Assembly (NCBI GenBank): GCA_028718245.1
Contig: JAQUME010000003.1
Location: 1-44,357, forward strand
From: Candidatus Omnitrophota bacterium
GTDB taxonomy: Bacteria; Omnitrophota; Gorgyraeia; Gygaellales; Profunditerraquicolaceae
Direction of reading: 5' to 3'
Length of the DNA stretch: 44,357 nucleotides
The translations under genes and the position numbers were made by a program. Each line of letters begins with the position of its first letter. The first letter of the stretch is position 1. This document shows positions 27,611-36,675 of the stretch, one piece after another. The notes under the pieces were generated by a model that saw only the letters and a program-made list of their open reading frames with translations, had not been told where the DNA came from and did not search any database.

Positions 27611-27784
27611 ATGTTAAGGAGCAGGAAAGCGCAGAGTACTCTTGAATACATCATCATCTTCACGGCGGTAGTAGGAGCGATACTCTTGGCAGCCAATACC
27701 ATCATTAAGCCAAAGATGAACAGTATGCTTGAGCACGTAGCCGGTGAAGCGGAGACCGCGGTCAAACACGTCAGTTTCCAATAA
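27611..27784 (+). CDS. Flp/TadE-like pilin (pilin 1)
   Basis: AAGGAGG RBS; MLRSRKAQSTLEYIIIFTAVVGAILLAANTIIKPKMNSML class III pilin-like N-terminus. Confidence 0.8.
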   Translation: MLRSRKAQSTLEYIIIFTAVVGAILLAANTIIKPKMNSMLEHVAGEAETAVKHVSFQ

Positions 27785-27811
27785 AGCGATCTTTTTAAGG
27801 AGGTGAGAAAA

Positions 27812-28150
27812 ATGTTAAGGCGCACAAAAGCACAAAGCACGGCAGAGTATGTGATCGTGCTGGGCCTGATAGTAGCGGCAGTTATAGCTATGCAGACCTA
27901 TGTTAAAAGGGGCTTTCAGGGCAGGATCAAGGACGCGGTAGATTATACCGGCCAGAGCGGACAAAGCGGAGAAGCCGTTTCTTTCACAACCAAGCAATAT
28001 GAACCCTATTATCTGGAATCCCAGTTTGCCAGCGAACGCAGCTCCACTGATACCGAAGAATTGGCAGAAGGCGGCTCGGTATCCAGGGCATCCGAAGAGA
28101 CAAGCACCAGGAGCGGCTCTCAGACGATATTGGAGCCGAAGACAGAATAA
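27812..28150 (+). CDS. Flp-like pilin with Ser/Thr-rich tail (pilin 2)
   Basis: AAGGAGG RBS; KAQSTAEYVIVLGLIVAAVIAMQTYVKRGFQGRIKDAVD. Confidence 0.8.
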   Translation: MLRRTKAQSTAEYVIVLGLIVAAVIAMQTYVKRGFQGRIKDAVDYTGQSGQSGEAVSFTTKQYEPYYLESQFASERSSTDTEELAEGGSVSRASEETSTRSGSQTILEPKTE

Positions 28151-28176
28151 AATATAATGAGGAGGAGGTGAGTTGA

Positions 28177-28497
28177 ATGTTTAATAAATTTAACCGGAAT
28201 AAGGCGCAGACAACCTTGGAGTACGCCATCTTGATCGGGGTGATCGTTGCCGGGCTTATCGCGATGCAGGTTTACCTGAAAAGAGGTTACCAGGGCAAAT
28301 TAAAGGAGAGCGCCGACAGCATGGGCCAGCAGTTCTCTCCGGGATATACCACAAGTAAATACACGATCACCAATACTTCTACGTCTACCGAGGAGCTTAA
28401 AGATAAGGTAACCGTATCTACGATCGGAAGCCAGGAGAGCCAAAAAACAGGCACGGAAGATGTCGCTGCTTCCGATAAAGAGTTCTGGTGGAAGTAA
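28177..28497 (+). CDS. Flp-like pilin with Ser/Thr-rich tail (pilin 3)
   Basis: GGAGGAGG RBS; KAQTTLEYAILIGVIVAGLIAMQVYLKRGYQGKLKESAD. Confidence 0.8.
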   Translation: MFNKFNRNKAQTTLEYAILIGVIVAGLIAMQVYLKRGYQGKLKESADSMGQQFSPGYTTSKYTITNTSTSTEELKDKVTVSTIGSQESQKTGTEDVAASDKEFWWK

Positions 28498-28529
28498 GAG
28501 CCGAGAGGGTAAATTTGGAGGTTTTGTAA

Positions 28530-29381
28530 ATGCCGATAAAAATATTCTTATTTTTAGTGGTTTTCGCCGGGGTCTTTTATCTTGCCAGCCTGGCATATCC
28601 TTTTTTTGAGGCGCTGATGGACCGCTGGCAGAGAAAGAGGATGGATAAAATTACCCCGAAACTGGACCGGATGTTCCTGGATATTCCTTTAGAGAAGCTG
28701 CTGCTGATCGATGTGCTTTCCCCCCTGGCCAGCGGGTTGCTGGTTTTTTTCATCAGCCGCAATATCTGGGCTGCTACGGCAGGGGCAGTTGTGGGGTTGG
28801 CTTTCCCTATCCTGATCATCAAACGGCTTGAGGCCATGCGCAGGCAAAAATTCGCCGCACAGCTTGTTGACGGGCTGATGATCTTATCCAGCTCTCTTAA
28901 GGCGGGATTAAGCCTCTTGCAGTCATTTGAGGAGTTGGTGCAGGAGATGCCCAATCCCATCAGCCAGGAGTTCGGCCTTGTCATCCGCCAGATGCAGATG
29001 GGCGTCTCTCTCGAGGAGGCGATAACCAAGCTGAAAGTGCGCATGCGGCTGGATGAGCTGGATATGGTCGTAACCGCGATGCTGGTGGCCAGGGAGACCG
29101 GCGGAGACCTTACGCAGACATTCTCCCGGGTAATCTACACTATCCAGGAGCGGAACAAGCTTATCGGCAGGGTCAAGGCGCTTTGCGTGCAGGCGAACAT
29201 GCAGGGGGTAATTATGTCGCTATTGCCCATTTTATTCGGGATATTCGTATATAAGGTTAATCCCGGTTTCTTCGATGTGTTCCTTAAGGATAATTTTGGA
29301 AGAGGGCTTATGCTTTACGCTATCATCTCAGAGATACTCGGCATTATTTTTATACGTAAATTGAGTAAGGTTGATATATAA
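28530..29381 (+). CDS. tadB: TadB-like pilus assembly membrane protein (T2SSF)
   Basis: LVDGLMILSSSLKAGLSLLQSFEELVQEMPNPISQEFGLVIRQMQMGVSLEEAI; multi-TM. Confidence 0.9.
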   Translation: MPIKIFLFLVVFAGVFYLASLAYPFFEALMDRWQRKRMDKITPKLDRMFLDIPLEKLLLIDVLSPLASGLLVFFISRNIWAATAGAVVGLAFPILIIKRLEAMRRQKFAAQLVDGLMILSSSLKAGLSLLQSFEELVQEMPNPISQEFGLVIRQMQMGVSLEEAITKLKVRMRLDELDMVVTAMLVARETGGDLTQTFSRVIYTIQERNKLIGRVKALCVQANMQGVIMSLLPILFGIFVYKVNPGFFDVFLKDNFGRGLMLYAIISEILGIIFIRKLSKVDI

Positions 29382-29394
29382 AAGGAGTATATAA

Positions 29395-30303
29395 ATGGAA
29401 TTAATCGTGGTGGTTTTACTTTTAGCGGTCAGCGTTTACCTCCTTATCCTGCAGTTCGGCTCCAAGGCATTCGGCTTGGAGAAGATGCGGCTGCCTGCCC
29501 AGGTATTTGACAGTAAAAAGGTAGAGATGGAGTTGAGCCAGGATAAGTATACGGTAAAGCCGGATAATACCTGGCTTCCCATTACTGCCAGGTTCAAAGA
29601 TTTTGAGAAGCGGATCCCCTTCTCCACCGAGGGGATAAGAAGGAGATTGATCAAGGCCGGCTTGCCGATGGGGGTATTGGAATTCCTGGCTTTTAAGGTA
29701 TTGGCGATTATTTTTGTCCCGGCTGTGGCTTTAATATTCCTTAGCGGTAATTTACCTAAGAATATGGTTTTTGCCGTTTCTCTGCTGGTGGGTTTCTTTA
29801 TCCCGGAGATGTGGCTGAATCAAAAGATAGGCAAGAGGCTGCACAGTATACGGCGCGACCTGCCCAACATAATTGACCTGTTGAACCTTTGCGTAAGCGG
29901 AGGCATGGACTTTATGCTGGCGGTAAACCGCGTGGTCAAGGATTTAAAACCCTGTGACCTGACCCGGGAACTGGGAGAGGTTTATCGTGAGACGCAGGTC
30001 GGTAAATCCAGGCGCGAGGCATTGAAGAATTTCGGCTGGCGGGTGGATATGCCTGAAGTGCATTCTTTCGTGCGCACGCTGATACAGGCCGACCGCATGG
30101 GCACGCCCATGTCGGAGGCATTGAATGTGCAGGCCGAGGAGATGAGAGTAAGGAGATTCCAGATGGGCGAGTCAATGGCATTGAAGGCGCCGATCAAGCT
30201 GCTCTTTCCCTTGTTTGCCTTCATTCTGCCGGTAGTTATGATCATTGTAGGAGGCCCGATAATCCTGCAGTTCTCGCGCGGGGGGATCAATTTCGGGTTC
30301 TAA
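29395..30303 (+). CDS. tadC: TadC-like pilus assembly membrane protein (T2SSF)
   Basis: IRRDLPNIIDLLNLCVSGGMDFMLAVNRVV...EVHSFVRTLIQADRMGTPMSEALNVQAEEMRVRRFQMGESMALKAPIKLLFPLFAFILPVVMIIV. Confidence 0.9.
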   Translation: MELIVVVLLLAVSVYLLILQFGSKAFGLEKMRLPAQVFDSKKVEMELSQDKYTVKPDNTWLPITARFKDFEKRIPFSTEGIRRRLIKAGLPMGVLEFLAFKVLAIIFVPAVALIFLSGNLPKNMVFAVSLLVGFFIPEMWLNQKIGKRLHSIRRDLPNIIDLLNLCVSGGMDFMLAVNRVVKDLKPCDLTRELGEVYRETQVGKSRREALKNFGWRVDMPEVHSFVRTLIQADRMGTPMSEALNVQAEEMRVRRFQMGESMALKAPIKLLFPLFAFILPVVMIIVGGPIILQFSRGGINFGF

Positions 30304-30307
30304 AGAG

Positions 30308-30457
30308 ATGAAAAGGCATATATCCGGACAAAGCGTCATAGAATATTTCGTGATCCTTACCTTGCTTATGGTATTGGTGGCCTCCTCCGGGTTTATAGAT
30401 ACAGTGCGCAACGCATTTTATGATTATTTCAACAGGGGTGTGGCGTATTTGAAATAA
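30308..30457 (+). CDS. Small pilin-like protein, 49 aa (pilin 4; absent from ORF track)
   Basis: ATG at 30308: MKRHISGQSVIEYFVILTLLMVLVASSGFIDTVRNAFYDYFNRGVAYLK*. Confidence 0.7.
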   Translation: MKRHISGQSVIEYFVILTLLMVLVASSGFIDTVRNAFYDYFNRGVAYLK

Positions 30458-30474
30458 AGAAGGGGGATAGGGGA

Positions 30475-30639
30475 ATGTTAAAGGTCCTTTATAACAGGCG
30501 GGCGCAGAATTTCCTGGAATATACTATGCTGGTAATAGTTATTGTTACGGCCTTATTGGCGATGCGCCAGTATATCCAGCGCTCCATGAACGCGCGCTTA
30601 AAGCAGATCCAGACGGAACTGAATGAATCAAAGAGGTAA
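30475..30639 (+). CDS. Small pilin-like protein, 54 aa (pilin 5; absent from ORF track)
   Basis: RBS-like agggggataggg; MLKVLYNRRAQNFLEYTMLVIVIVTALLAMRQYIQRSMNARLKQIQTELNESKR*. Confidence 0.7.
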   Translation: MLKVLYNRRAQNFLEYTMLVIVIVTALLAMRQYIQRSMNARLKQIQTELNESKR

Positions 30640-30649
30640 AGGGGTAAAG

Positions 30650-30988
30650 ATGAAGAATACCGCCCAGTCCTTAATAGAGTATGTGGTTCTTTTCAGCCTG
30701 ATAGTGGCTGCACTTTTCGGAATGCAGGTTTATCTTAAGCGGGGGGTCGCCGGCAAGATGAAGAGTTCAGCCGATGAACTAAGCGGCGGTTTTTTCTATT
30801 CTCCCGGGGCAACGCAAGCCACGACTACTATAGATACGACAACCGCGATAACAAGCAAATCATATGTTACAGATGTCGCTGGTTCCACCGATTACAAGGA
30901 AAGCATCATGGAAACCACATTAAAAAGCGACCGTACGACTGCCCGCGAAGAAAAGACCTTGCCTTTCAGCGCGGAGCCGCAGAGGTGA
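30650..30988 (+). CDS. Flp-like pilin (pilin 6)
   Basis: MKNTAQSLIEYVVLFSLIVAALFGMQVYLKRGVAGKMKSSADELSGG; RBS aggggtaaag. Confidence 0.78.
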   Translation: MKNTAQSLIEYVVLFSLIVAALFGMQVYLKRGVAGKMKSSADELSGGFFYSPGATQATTTIDTTTAITSKSYVTDVAGSTDYKESIMETTLKSDRTTAREEKTLPFSAEPQR

Positions 30989-30992
30989 TAAG

Positions 30993-31385
30993 ATGAAACG
31001 GGGAAGCTCGTTGATGGAGTATATGATAGTTCTGGGGATAATTTCCGCGGTCCTCTGGGGAATGAATGTTTATGTTAAGCGAGGGGTGCAGGGAAAGCTC
31101 AAAGACCTTACGGATTCATTTATAGGTAAGGAGCAGGAGACGGATATTTCGCCTACTGCCGAAACTGCCAGCAGCGCCAAGAGTGGATTTAGTTCAACCG
31201 CGGAGACCCAGGCATCCCTGGGCGGCGGCTGGAGTGTTTCAAGTTCGGACAAGATGGAGTATGAGGCGGAAAGCAAAATAACCGATACTGACGTGCCTTA
31301 TACATCAAGTGATCCTGTGCCTGCTGAAGAAGGGTATAGCGTTCCCGAACCGGCTAAGCCGCCGAAAGAAGGATCAGGCGGCTAA
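30993..31385 (+). CDS. Flp-like pilin with low-complexity acidic tail (pilin 7)
   Basis: MKRGSSLMEYMIVLGIISAVLWGMNVYVKRGVQGKLKDLTDSF. Confidence 0.78.
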   Translation: MKRGSSLMEYMIVLGIISAVLWGMNVYVKRGVQGKLKDLTDSFIGKEQETDISPTAETASSAKSGFSSTAETQASLGGGWSVSSSDKMEYEAESKITDTDVPYTSSDPVPAEEGYSVPEPAKPPKEGSGG

Positions 31386-31396
31386 AGAGGCAGGAG

Positions 31397-32170
31397 ATGA
31401 TTAAAATGATCTACACAAATAAGAAAGGACAGGCAGTAGCGGAGATGGCGATATTCGGCACCTTGATATTGCTTATCTTCGGAGTGCTGATCTCTTTCAT
31501 ACAACAGCTCAATGACCGGCAATATACGCAGATGGAGGCATTTCGCCGGGCATTGGAAAAGGCCAACTCCTACACTTCAGATGCTGATGACGGATCAGGG
31601 GCCTCTGTGCAGTACACCCTGGTGCAAAACAGACACCAGCTAAACCTCGGCGGCGGTTACCGGCAGGGCAGTAATGTTACTCAAACAGGTTCTGCCAATG
31701 TTTACTGGGCGATCCCTAAATCCCAAAAGGGCTCTTCGGCAGAGAGTTTGCTTGTATTCAAGATAAATGAAGATGAAGGGCAATTTGAATACAATGATTT
31801 TATTCCCGAAGCGCACAGAAGGATAGATGCCGATGGCGAGGAGAGGCCTACCTATTGGGTGCTGCAAACAGAAAATATGGCCACCGAATCGGATACGCTT
31901 TTCAGTGAAACGAATGTGAAAAGCGAAGATACTTTTGCGATCACCAATAAAAGGACTTCTAGGCTAAAGGATGATATTGTTACCGCTGTGCCGTACAAAA
32001 TAGTGGAAAAGAAAACCGGGGATAAGGACTACGAGAACACGGTAGAAGAGGGGATCCTGTATCAAGTGCGTCAGGGTGTCTATCTTGATCCGGAGGGCCA
32101 GTATAAATACAGCCAGGGTGCGGTAGGGAATGAAGTAACCAGGGAGAAGACATGGGTAACTCCATTTTAA
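31397..32170 (+). CDS. TadE-like minor pilin/pseudopilin with larger C-terminal domain
   Basis: KKGQAVAEMAIFGTLILLIFGVLISFIQQLNDRQYTQMEAFRRALEKA. Confidence 0.7.
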   Translation: MIKMIYTNKKGQAVAEMAIFGTLILLIFGVLISFIQQLNDRQYTQMEAFRRALEKANSYTSDADDGSGASVQYTLVQNRHQLNLGGGYRQGSNVTQTGSANVYWAIPKSQKGSSAESLLVFKINEDEGQFEYNDFIPEAHRRIDADGEERPTYWVLQTENMATESDTLFSETNVKSEDTFAITNKRTSRLKDDIVTAVPYKIVEKKTGDKDYENTVEEGILYQVRQGVYLDPEGQYKYSQGAVGNEVTREKTWVTPF

Positions 32171-32400
32171 AACGCGGCCAAAGCACGACCGAAATAGCAT
32201 TTGTTTTTGCGGGGATAGTGCTTTTGTTTGTGGCGATAATGCAGATATGGTTCTGGGGCAATAAGCAGATCGTGCAGCGCCAGAAAGCTTATAATGCCGG
32301 CAGGGTAACCGCCGGGACATCTTCGGATAGTTATACCCTGCAGTGGCCGGTTTACAAGCCGGAAGAACTTAAAGAGGAATCGGTTTTGAAAGGGCAGTAG
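32152..32400 (+). CDS. Small TadE/pilin-like protein
   Basis: LKRGQSTTEIAFVFAGIVLLFVAIMQIWFWGNKQIVQRQKAYNAGR; overlaps upstream gene. Confidence 0.7.
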   Translation: MGNSILKRGQSTTEIAFVFAGIVLLFVAIMQIWFWGNKQIVQRQKAYNAGRVTAGTSSDSYTLQWPVYKPEELKEESVLKGQ

Positions 32401-32425
32401 GGACTGTCCTTAAGGAAGGCGACAA

Positions 32426-33796
32426 ATGTTTACATACTTTCACGATCACAAAAATAAATACAACAAGGGCCAGCTTGCCCCCATCTATATCCTTATCCTG
32501 GTGATCGTGATCATTATGGCTATGGTCACGGTTAATTTATCCAAGGTAGCGATGGTCAAGACCGATACCTCAAACTCTGCCGATGCCGGGGCCATTGCTA
32601 CGGGCGCGATCATGGCAAATGCTTTTAACAGCGCGGCTGTGCAAAACAGCCAGATGATAACCACGTATTGGTCAGCCTATGCTTCGATAGCCGTTATGTT
32701 TTCATATGCTTTTGTTAAGCTGACTATGGCTTATACCTCTGCATCTTTTGCATTGGCTCGGGCAACATTTGCGTTGGGGTTGCAACCACCTTGTCAAACC
32801 TCCTGCGGAGCTTACGCGATTATGGAGGCAACCTACCTTCCTTTGACTTCAGCACTCTTAAATATAGCTTCGGTTATTACAACTATTTATGCTATCGGAA
32901 TCGCCATTCTTAGCGCCAGTGTGGTCCAGCATTATTATTATGCTTCTATCAGGAAGATGGCGATAAAAGGCAGAAGCTCTTCTATAAGGAATGGCCACGG
33001 GTTTGTTTTCTCCAACAGCGGCACAGGCCAAAAACTTAAGGCAGGAAGCCCTCCTGCCGATGCGGGGGATTCTTTGAAGAGGAACGGCTACAGGGACTCT
33101 TATGTTAATTTCCTGGATGGTATAGGAGATGACGAATATTATAATTATTCCTGGAAGGATGGGGAAGACAGGTCGCATTCCGTGGATTCAAGGGTACATA
33201 CTAATAAGGTAGAGGATTTTGAATTAACAGTGGCGGTTTTGCCCTCTTTTGCAGAGACAGCAGCTCTGGCTGCTGCCAAATATCTTCTTGGAACAGTCGT
33301 GACCAATTTAACTTTAGTGAAGGCTGACTATATAGCCGCGGAAGGTGAGTTTGCTTTGGCATGCGAGAATTTTCTATGTTGTAACCCCACTCCTGCAGGA
33401 GCTGCTTGTTGTATTGCCTGCGACGCTCTCGCATTAAAGGGGAAGGGGTGGTTAATCCCCGCCATAGCGAATAATTCTGCCGACCTTATGATAATGACGG
33501 GAGTCTTCGCTTTGCTAGTCGGCGCATTGGCAGGTTTATTGCCCGGCCCGACAATTACCGCCAGCGGGGAATGGGATGATGCCATGTTTTTTGACTGCTG
33601 GGTAAATGATATCAAGCATGACCACCTGGTGCGGGTTGATACAAAGCAAACTCATGCGGGAGGGGACCTCGGGCTTTGGAAGAGCAGTTACCCCGATACT
33701 GCCAGCTACGCGGTGGTTGATTTTTCGGGAAGAGGAACTATATTCCCTCCTAACCCAAGATATGGTTCAGACATAGTTGAGGTAGACAGTAACTAA
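32426..33796 (+). CDS. TadG-like protein
   Basis: NKGQLAPIYILILVIVIIMAMVTVNLSKVAMVKTDTSNSADAGAIATGAIMANAFN. Confidence 0.7.
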   Translation: MFTYFHDHKNKYNKGQLAPIYILILVIVIIMAMVTVNLSKVAMVKTDTSNSADAGAIATGAIMANAFNSAAVQNSQMITTYWSAYASIAVMFSYAFVKLTMAYTSASFALARATFALGLQPPCQTSCGAYAIMEATYLPLTSALLNIASVITTIYAIGIAILSASVVQHYYYASIRKMAIKGRSSSIRNGHGFVFSNSGTGQKLKAGSPPADAGDSLKRNGYRDSYVNFLDGIGDDEYYNYSWKDGEDRSHSVDSRVHTNKVEDFELTVAVLPSFAETAALAAAKYLLGTVVTNLTLVKADYIAAEGEFALACENFLCCNPTPAGAACCIACDALALKGKGWLIPAIANNSADLMIMTGVFALLVGALAGLLPGPTITASGEWDDAMFFDCWVNDIKHDHLVRVDTKQTHAGGDLGLWKSSYPDTASYAVVDFSGRGTIFPPNPRYGSDIVEVDSN

Positions 33797-33807
33797 GGAG
33801 GAGCAAA

Positions 33808-34710
33808 ATGTTTTTCAGGCTTAAAGTTGCGCAATTATTCGGCCTCATTCTTTTAGTGATGACCATAACCGCGCATCCTCTTTATTCTGCCTGGTGGGAT
33901 AGGAATACCATACCGCTTCCTTCGGGAACAGAGGAGGTATTCCAGGAGACAAGAAATATTTCGGGCACAGAGTTTGTGCTTAAGTATTATACCAATTCCC
34001 AGGATGCCAAAGTCATAAGTGATTTCTTCCGTTCAAAGCTTACTGCTTTGGATTGGAAGGAAAAAGAATTGTTAAAGGAAATGGCCCAGATACCCGGCTT
34101 AAAGGTTCCCGCCTCTGTAGAGGATATGCTGGCTTCGAATTCTATCTTTGAAAAAGGGGAGGAGACAGTTATGATAAACTTCCTTCCCCGGGGAGCGGTC
34201 CAGGACGGAAAGACCAGGTTTACTGTTGCACGGGGGAACACAGAGGCCCAAAAAAAGCCTGAGGAGGATGATTTTATACCCAGATTATCGGGCAAGCCCA
34301 AGCTTGATATTGCCCCGGTTTATCCTGGGGCAGCTTTGATCTCCCTGTCGGAGAATACCGGTTTTATGCGGGCAACCTATTTTTCAAAAGATGATATTGA
34401 TAAAGTAGGCGAGTTTTATAAGAGCAAAATGCTTAATTACGGCTGGTCCCTTGCAGAAGAGAAACCGCTTCAGAAGCTGGATTCAGGGGAGGTTGACCTC
34501 TCCAGCTTGTGCCCCGATTGCCCTAAGGATAAGAATATCCAGCAGGCAATCAAGCCTGTGGATATGGAGGTGCAAGAGCTTAATTTCTCCAACGAAGCGG
34601 GGGATGTATGTATTGTAGCCCTTGGAGTTACCGGCCCGAAAGAGGGGGTTGGAGACAAATTAAAGAATACAACCACTATTATGGTGCAATATGAAAAAGC
34701 CGGGAAATAG
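33808..34710 (+). CDS. Secreted protein of unknown function with two related domains
   Basis: Signal peptide LFGLILLVMTITAHPLYSA; repeated pattern VISDFFRSKLTALDWKEKE and KVGEFYKSKMLNYGWSLAEE. Confidence 0.65.
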   Translation: MFFRLKVAQLFGLILLVMTITAHPLYSAWWDRNTIPLPSGTEEVFQETRNISGTEFVLKYYTNSQDAKVISDFFRSKLTALDWKEKELLKEMAQIPGLKVPASVEDMLASNSIFEKGEETVMINFLPRGAVQDGKTRFTVARGNTEAQKKPEEDDFIPRLSGKPKLDIAPVYPGAALISLSENTGFMRATYFSKDDIDKVGEFYKSKMLNYGWSLAEEKPLQKLDSGEVDLSSLCPDCPKDKNIQQAIKPVDMEVQELNFSNEAGDVCIVALGVTGPKEGVGDKLKNTTTIMVQYEKAGK

Positions 34711-35590
34711 AGCGCAAACTTTTACTGAATACGCTATCCTTATAGCCGTAGTGGCGGCTGTCCTCTTTGGAATGAGGATATACATGGAGAGGGCTGTTCA
34801 GCAAAAATTCCGGGAGAGCGCGGATGTATTCGGCGAAGGGGAGCAATACGCCAAAGGGATTACCCAGGCTGCCTATAAAGATGATCCGGGCGCTCAACCG
34901 GTAACCCCTCCTTCCGGTAAGGATATCTGTCCTGGGGTTTTAAGTAAGGCAGAGGCCTTAGAGAATGAGATAGCGGATTTAAATGACCGCATAGCCTCAT
35001 TTGAGCAATCCAAGCGTGATTTAAATAAGTCGGCAGAGGATTTGAATACGCAGATCCCGGTATTAAGAGAACAGGCACGGCAGCTAAGGATACTTGCAGA
35101 CGGTTATGAGGCCCAGGCCGACGCAAAGGACGCCCAGGCTTTGGCTAAAAGGAACGAGGCAAAAGCTAAGAACGCCCAGGCGGATGGTAAGCAGAAAGAG
35201 GTTGATAACTACAAAAAGGATTTCCCGTTGTGTTTTACCTTTGGGTGCGGCACAAGCTGTGAAGAGGGGGACAATTGTTGCTGCGTGCTTAATGCCGTAG
35301 CAGCGTTAGAGGCTGAGATAGCCAGTTTGCGCAACGAAGCTGCTTTATTGAACGCCCAGGCAGCGGTATTGGAGGATGAAGCAAGAGCCCTGCATGCGAA
35401 AGCAGCCTCTTTGTACAAAGCAGCGGATGATGCCGACAGCGCAGCTAATGACCTGGTAGAAACACAGATCCCCAGCTTAGAAGACCAGGTTAAATCATTT
35501 GAAGAAGATATTGAAAAAGCCAAGAATGAGATTAAGCCAAAAGAGGAGCAAATAGAAAACTTTAAGAAGAATTATCCCAGTTGCTTCTAA
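34691..35590 (+). CDS. Pilin-like N-terminus fused to duplicated Cys-capped coiled coil
   Basis: NRAQTFTEYAILIAVVAAVLFGMRIYMERAVQQKFRESAD then long Ala/Glu/Lys/Asp heptad-like region; DNYKKDFPLCF and ENFKKNYPSCF repeats. Confidence 0.75.
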   Translation: MKKPGNRAQTFTEYAILIAVVAAVLFGMRIYMERAVQQKFRESADVFGEGEQYAKGITQAAYKDDPGAQPVTPPSGKDICPGVLSKAEALENEIADLNDRIASFEQSKRDLNKSAEDLNTQIPVLREQARQLRILADGYEAQADAKDAQALAKRNEAKAKNAQADGKQKEVDNYKKDFPLCFTFGCGTSCEEGDNCCCVLNAVAALEAEIASLRNEAALLNAQAAVLEDEARALHAKAASLYKAADDADSAANDLVETQIPSLEDQVKSFEEDIEKAKNEIKPKEEQIENFKKNYPSCF

Positions 35591-35601
35591 GGAGAAGAAA
35601 G

Positions 35602-36675
35602 ATGTTAAGTAAACCAAGAGGATTGACATTCAGGCTTATTTCAGCTTCCTTGATATTTTTCTTCGCGGTTTCTTTTACCTTTCCTAAAGAATCACTGGCT
35701 TATAGAAGCAGAGATGGCGGAGGGGAAATCGCGGAATTTGATTTCGGCAAATGGGCGTTAGGTACCGCGGCAGGCGTGGTCTCTTCTACTTTAGGCAGTG
35801 CTATTATTTCAGGGGTAGGAGGTTCTTTGGGTTGGACACCAGGCGGTAGTTTTATGGAGTCTCTCTCCAGCTTAAAAGGAGCTGATACCTGGGCAAGCAA
35901 TTTTGTAAACAGCACGGCGGTAGGCCAGGTGCAGAACGCGATAGGAATGATGGGTAACTATTATGGGTGGGACCCGGGTTCTACCATTTTTCTAAGCTCG
36001 GTAGCAGGAGGGGTTGTAGGAGGAGGGTTAGCTCCAGGACATTTTGGCAGCTCGCTTGGCAGCGGTGTAGGTGTTTCCCAGAGTTTCAACGGCTCGTTAA
36101 ACTGGCTTAAAGGTGTGGGCATAGGCCTTGTTGAGGGAAGTGTTGAAGGCGCCATACTTATGAGCGCGGCGGATAAAAAAGGTCGTATTGATCCCATAAT
36201 AGGTAATGTAGCGAATTTAACCGGAAGCCTTGTTACAGGCGGCCTGGTAGGGGGCCTCACGGGTCCTACAGGAGAATTCAGTTTTGGGAACATGGGAGAT
36301 TTTAATCTTGCTAAGGCAGGCCAGGAAGCCATGCGCGTCACATTAAGAAGTATCCCCTCAGCCGGGCTTAGCATGGGGGTCCAGTCCATTACCAGAAGCA
36401 TGGATAAACAGGATGCTTATATCATCAAAAATGCCTTTTCAGGGGCTTATTATATGATAAATGTCCCCACAGGCTATTTAGTGGATAGTAAGATTGTGCC
36501 CTCTGTGTTTGGGGAGAGGTCGCGGGTTCGTATTAAAAACACAGAATTACCATCACCGCTATTAAAAGAAACTTTAAATCCAAGTTCCAAGATTCCTTCA
36601 GTGTCAAATTATAGCCAGTCAAATCCACCAGGATTTTCTCTTGAGAAAAGAATTGAAGATATAAGCACTAGATAA
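35602..36675 (+). CDS. Secreted Gly-rich protein of unknown function
   Basis: AAGGAGAAG RBS before ATG 35602; signal-like LISASLIFFFAVSFTFPKESLA; GVVGGGLAPGHFGSSLGSGVGV and related Gly-rich stretches. Confidence 0.65.
   Translation: MLSKPRGLTFRLISASLIFFFAVSFTFPKESLAYRSRDGGGEIAEFDFGKWALGTAAGVVSSTLGSAIISGVGGSLGWTPGGSFMESLSSLKGADTWASNFVNSTAVGQVQNAIGMMGNYYGWDPGSTIFLSSVAGGVVGGGLAPGHFGSSLGSGVGVSQSFNGSLNWLKGVGIGLVEGSVEGAILMSAADKKGRIDPIIGNVANLTGSLVTGGLVGGLTGPTGEFSFGNMGDFNLAKAGQEAMRVTLRSIPSAGLSMGVQSITRSMDKQDAYIIKNAFSGAYYMINVPTGYLVDSKIVPSVFGERSRVRIKNTELPSPLLKETLNPSSKIPSVSNYSQSNPPGFSLEKRIEDISTR

Noticed and set aside
35094-35300. 68-aa + ORF inside the coiled-coil pilin gene
   Set aside because: Alternative frame of a clear coding sequence; Arg/Thr/Pro-rich artefact.
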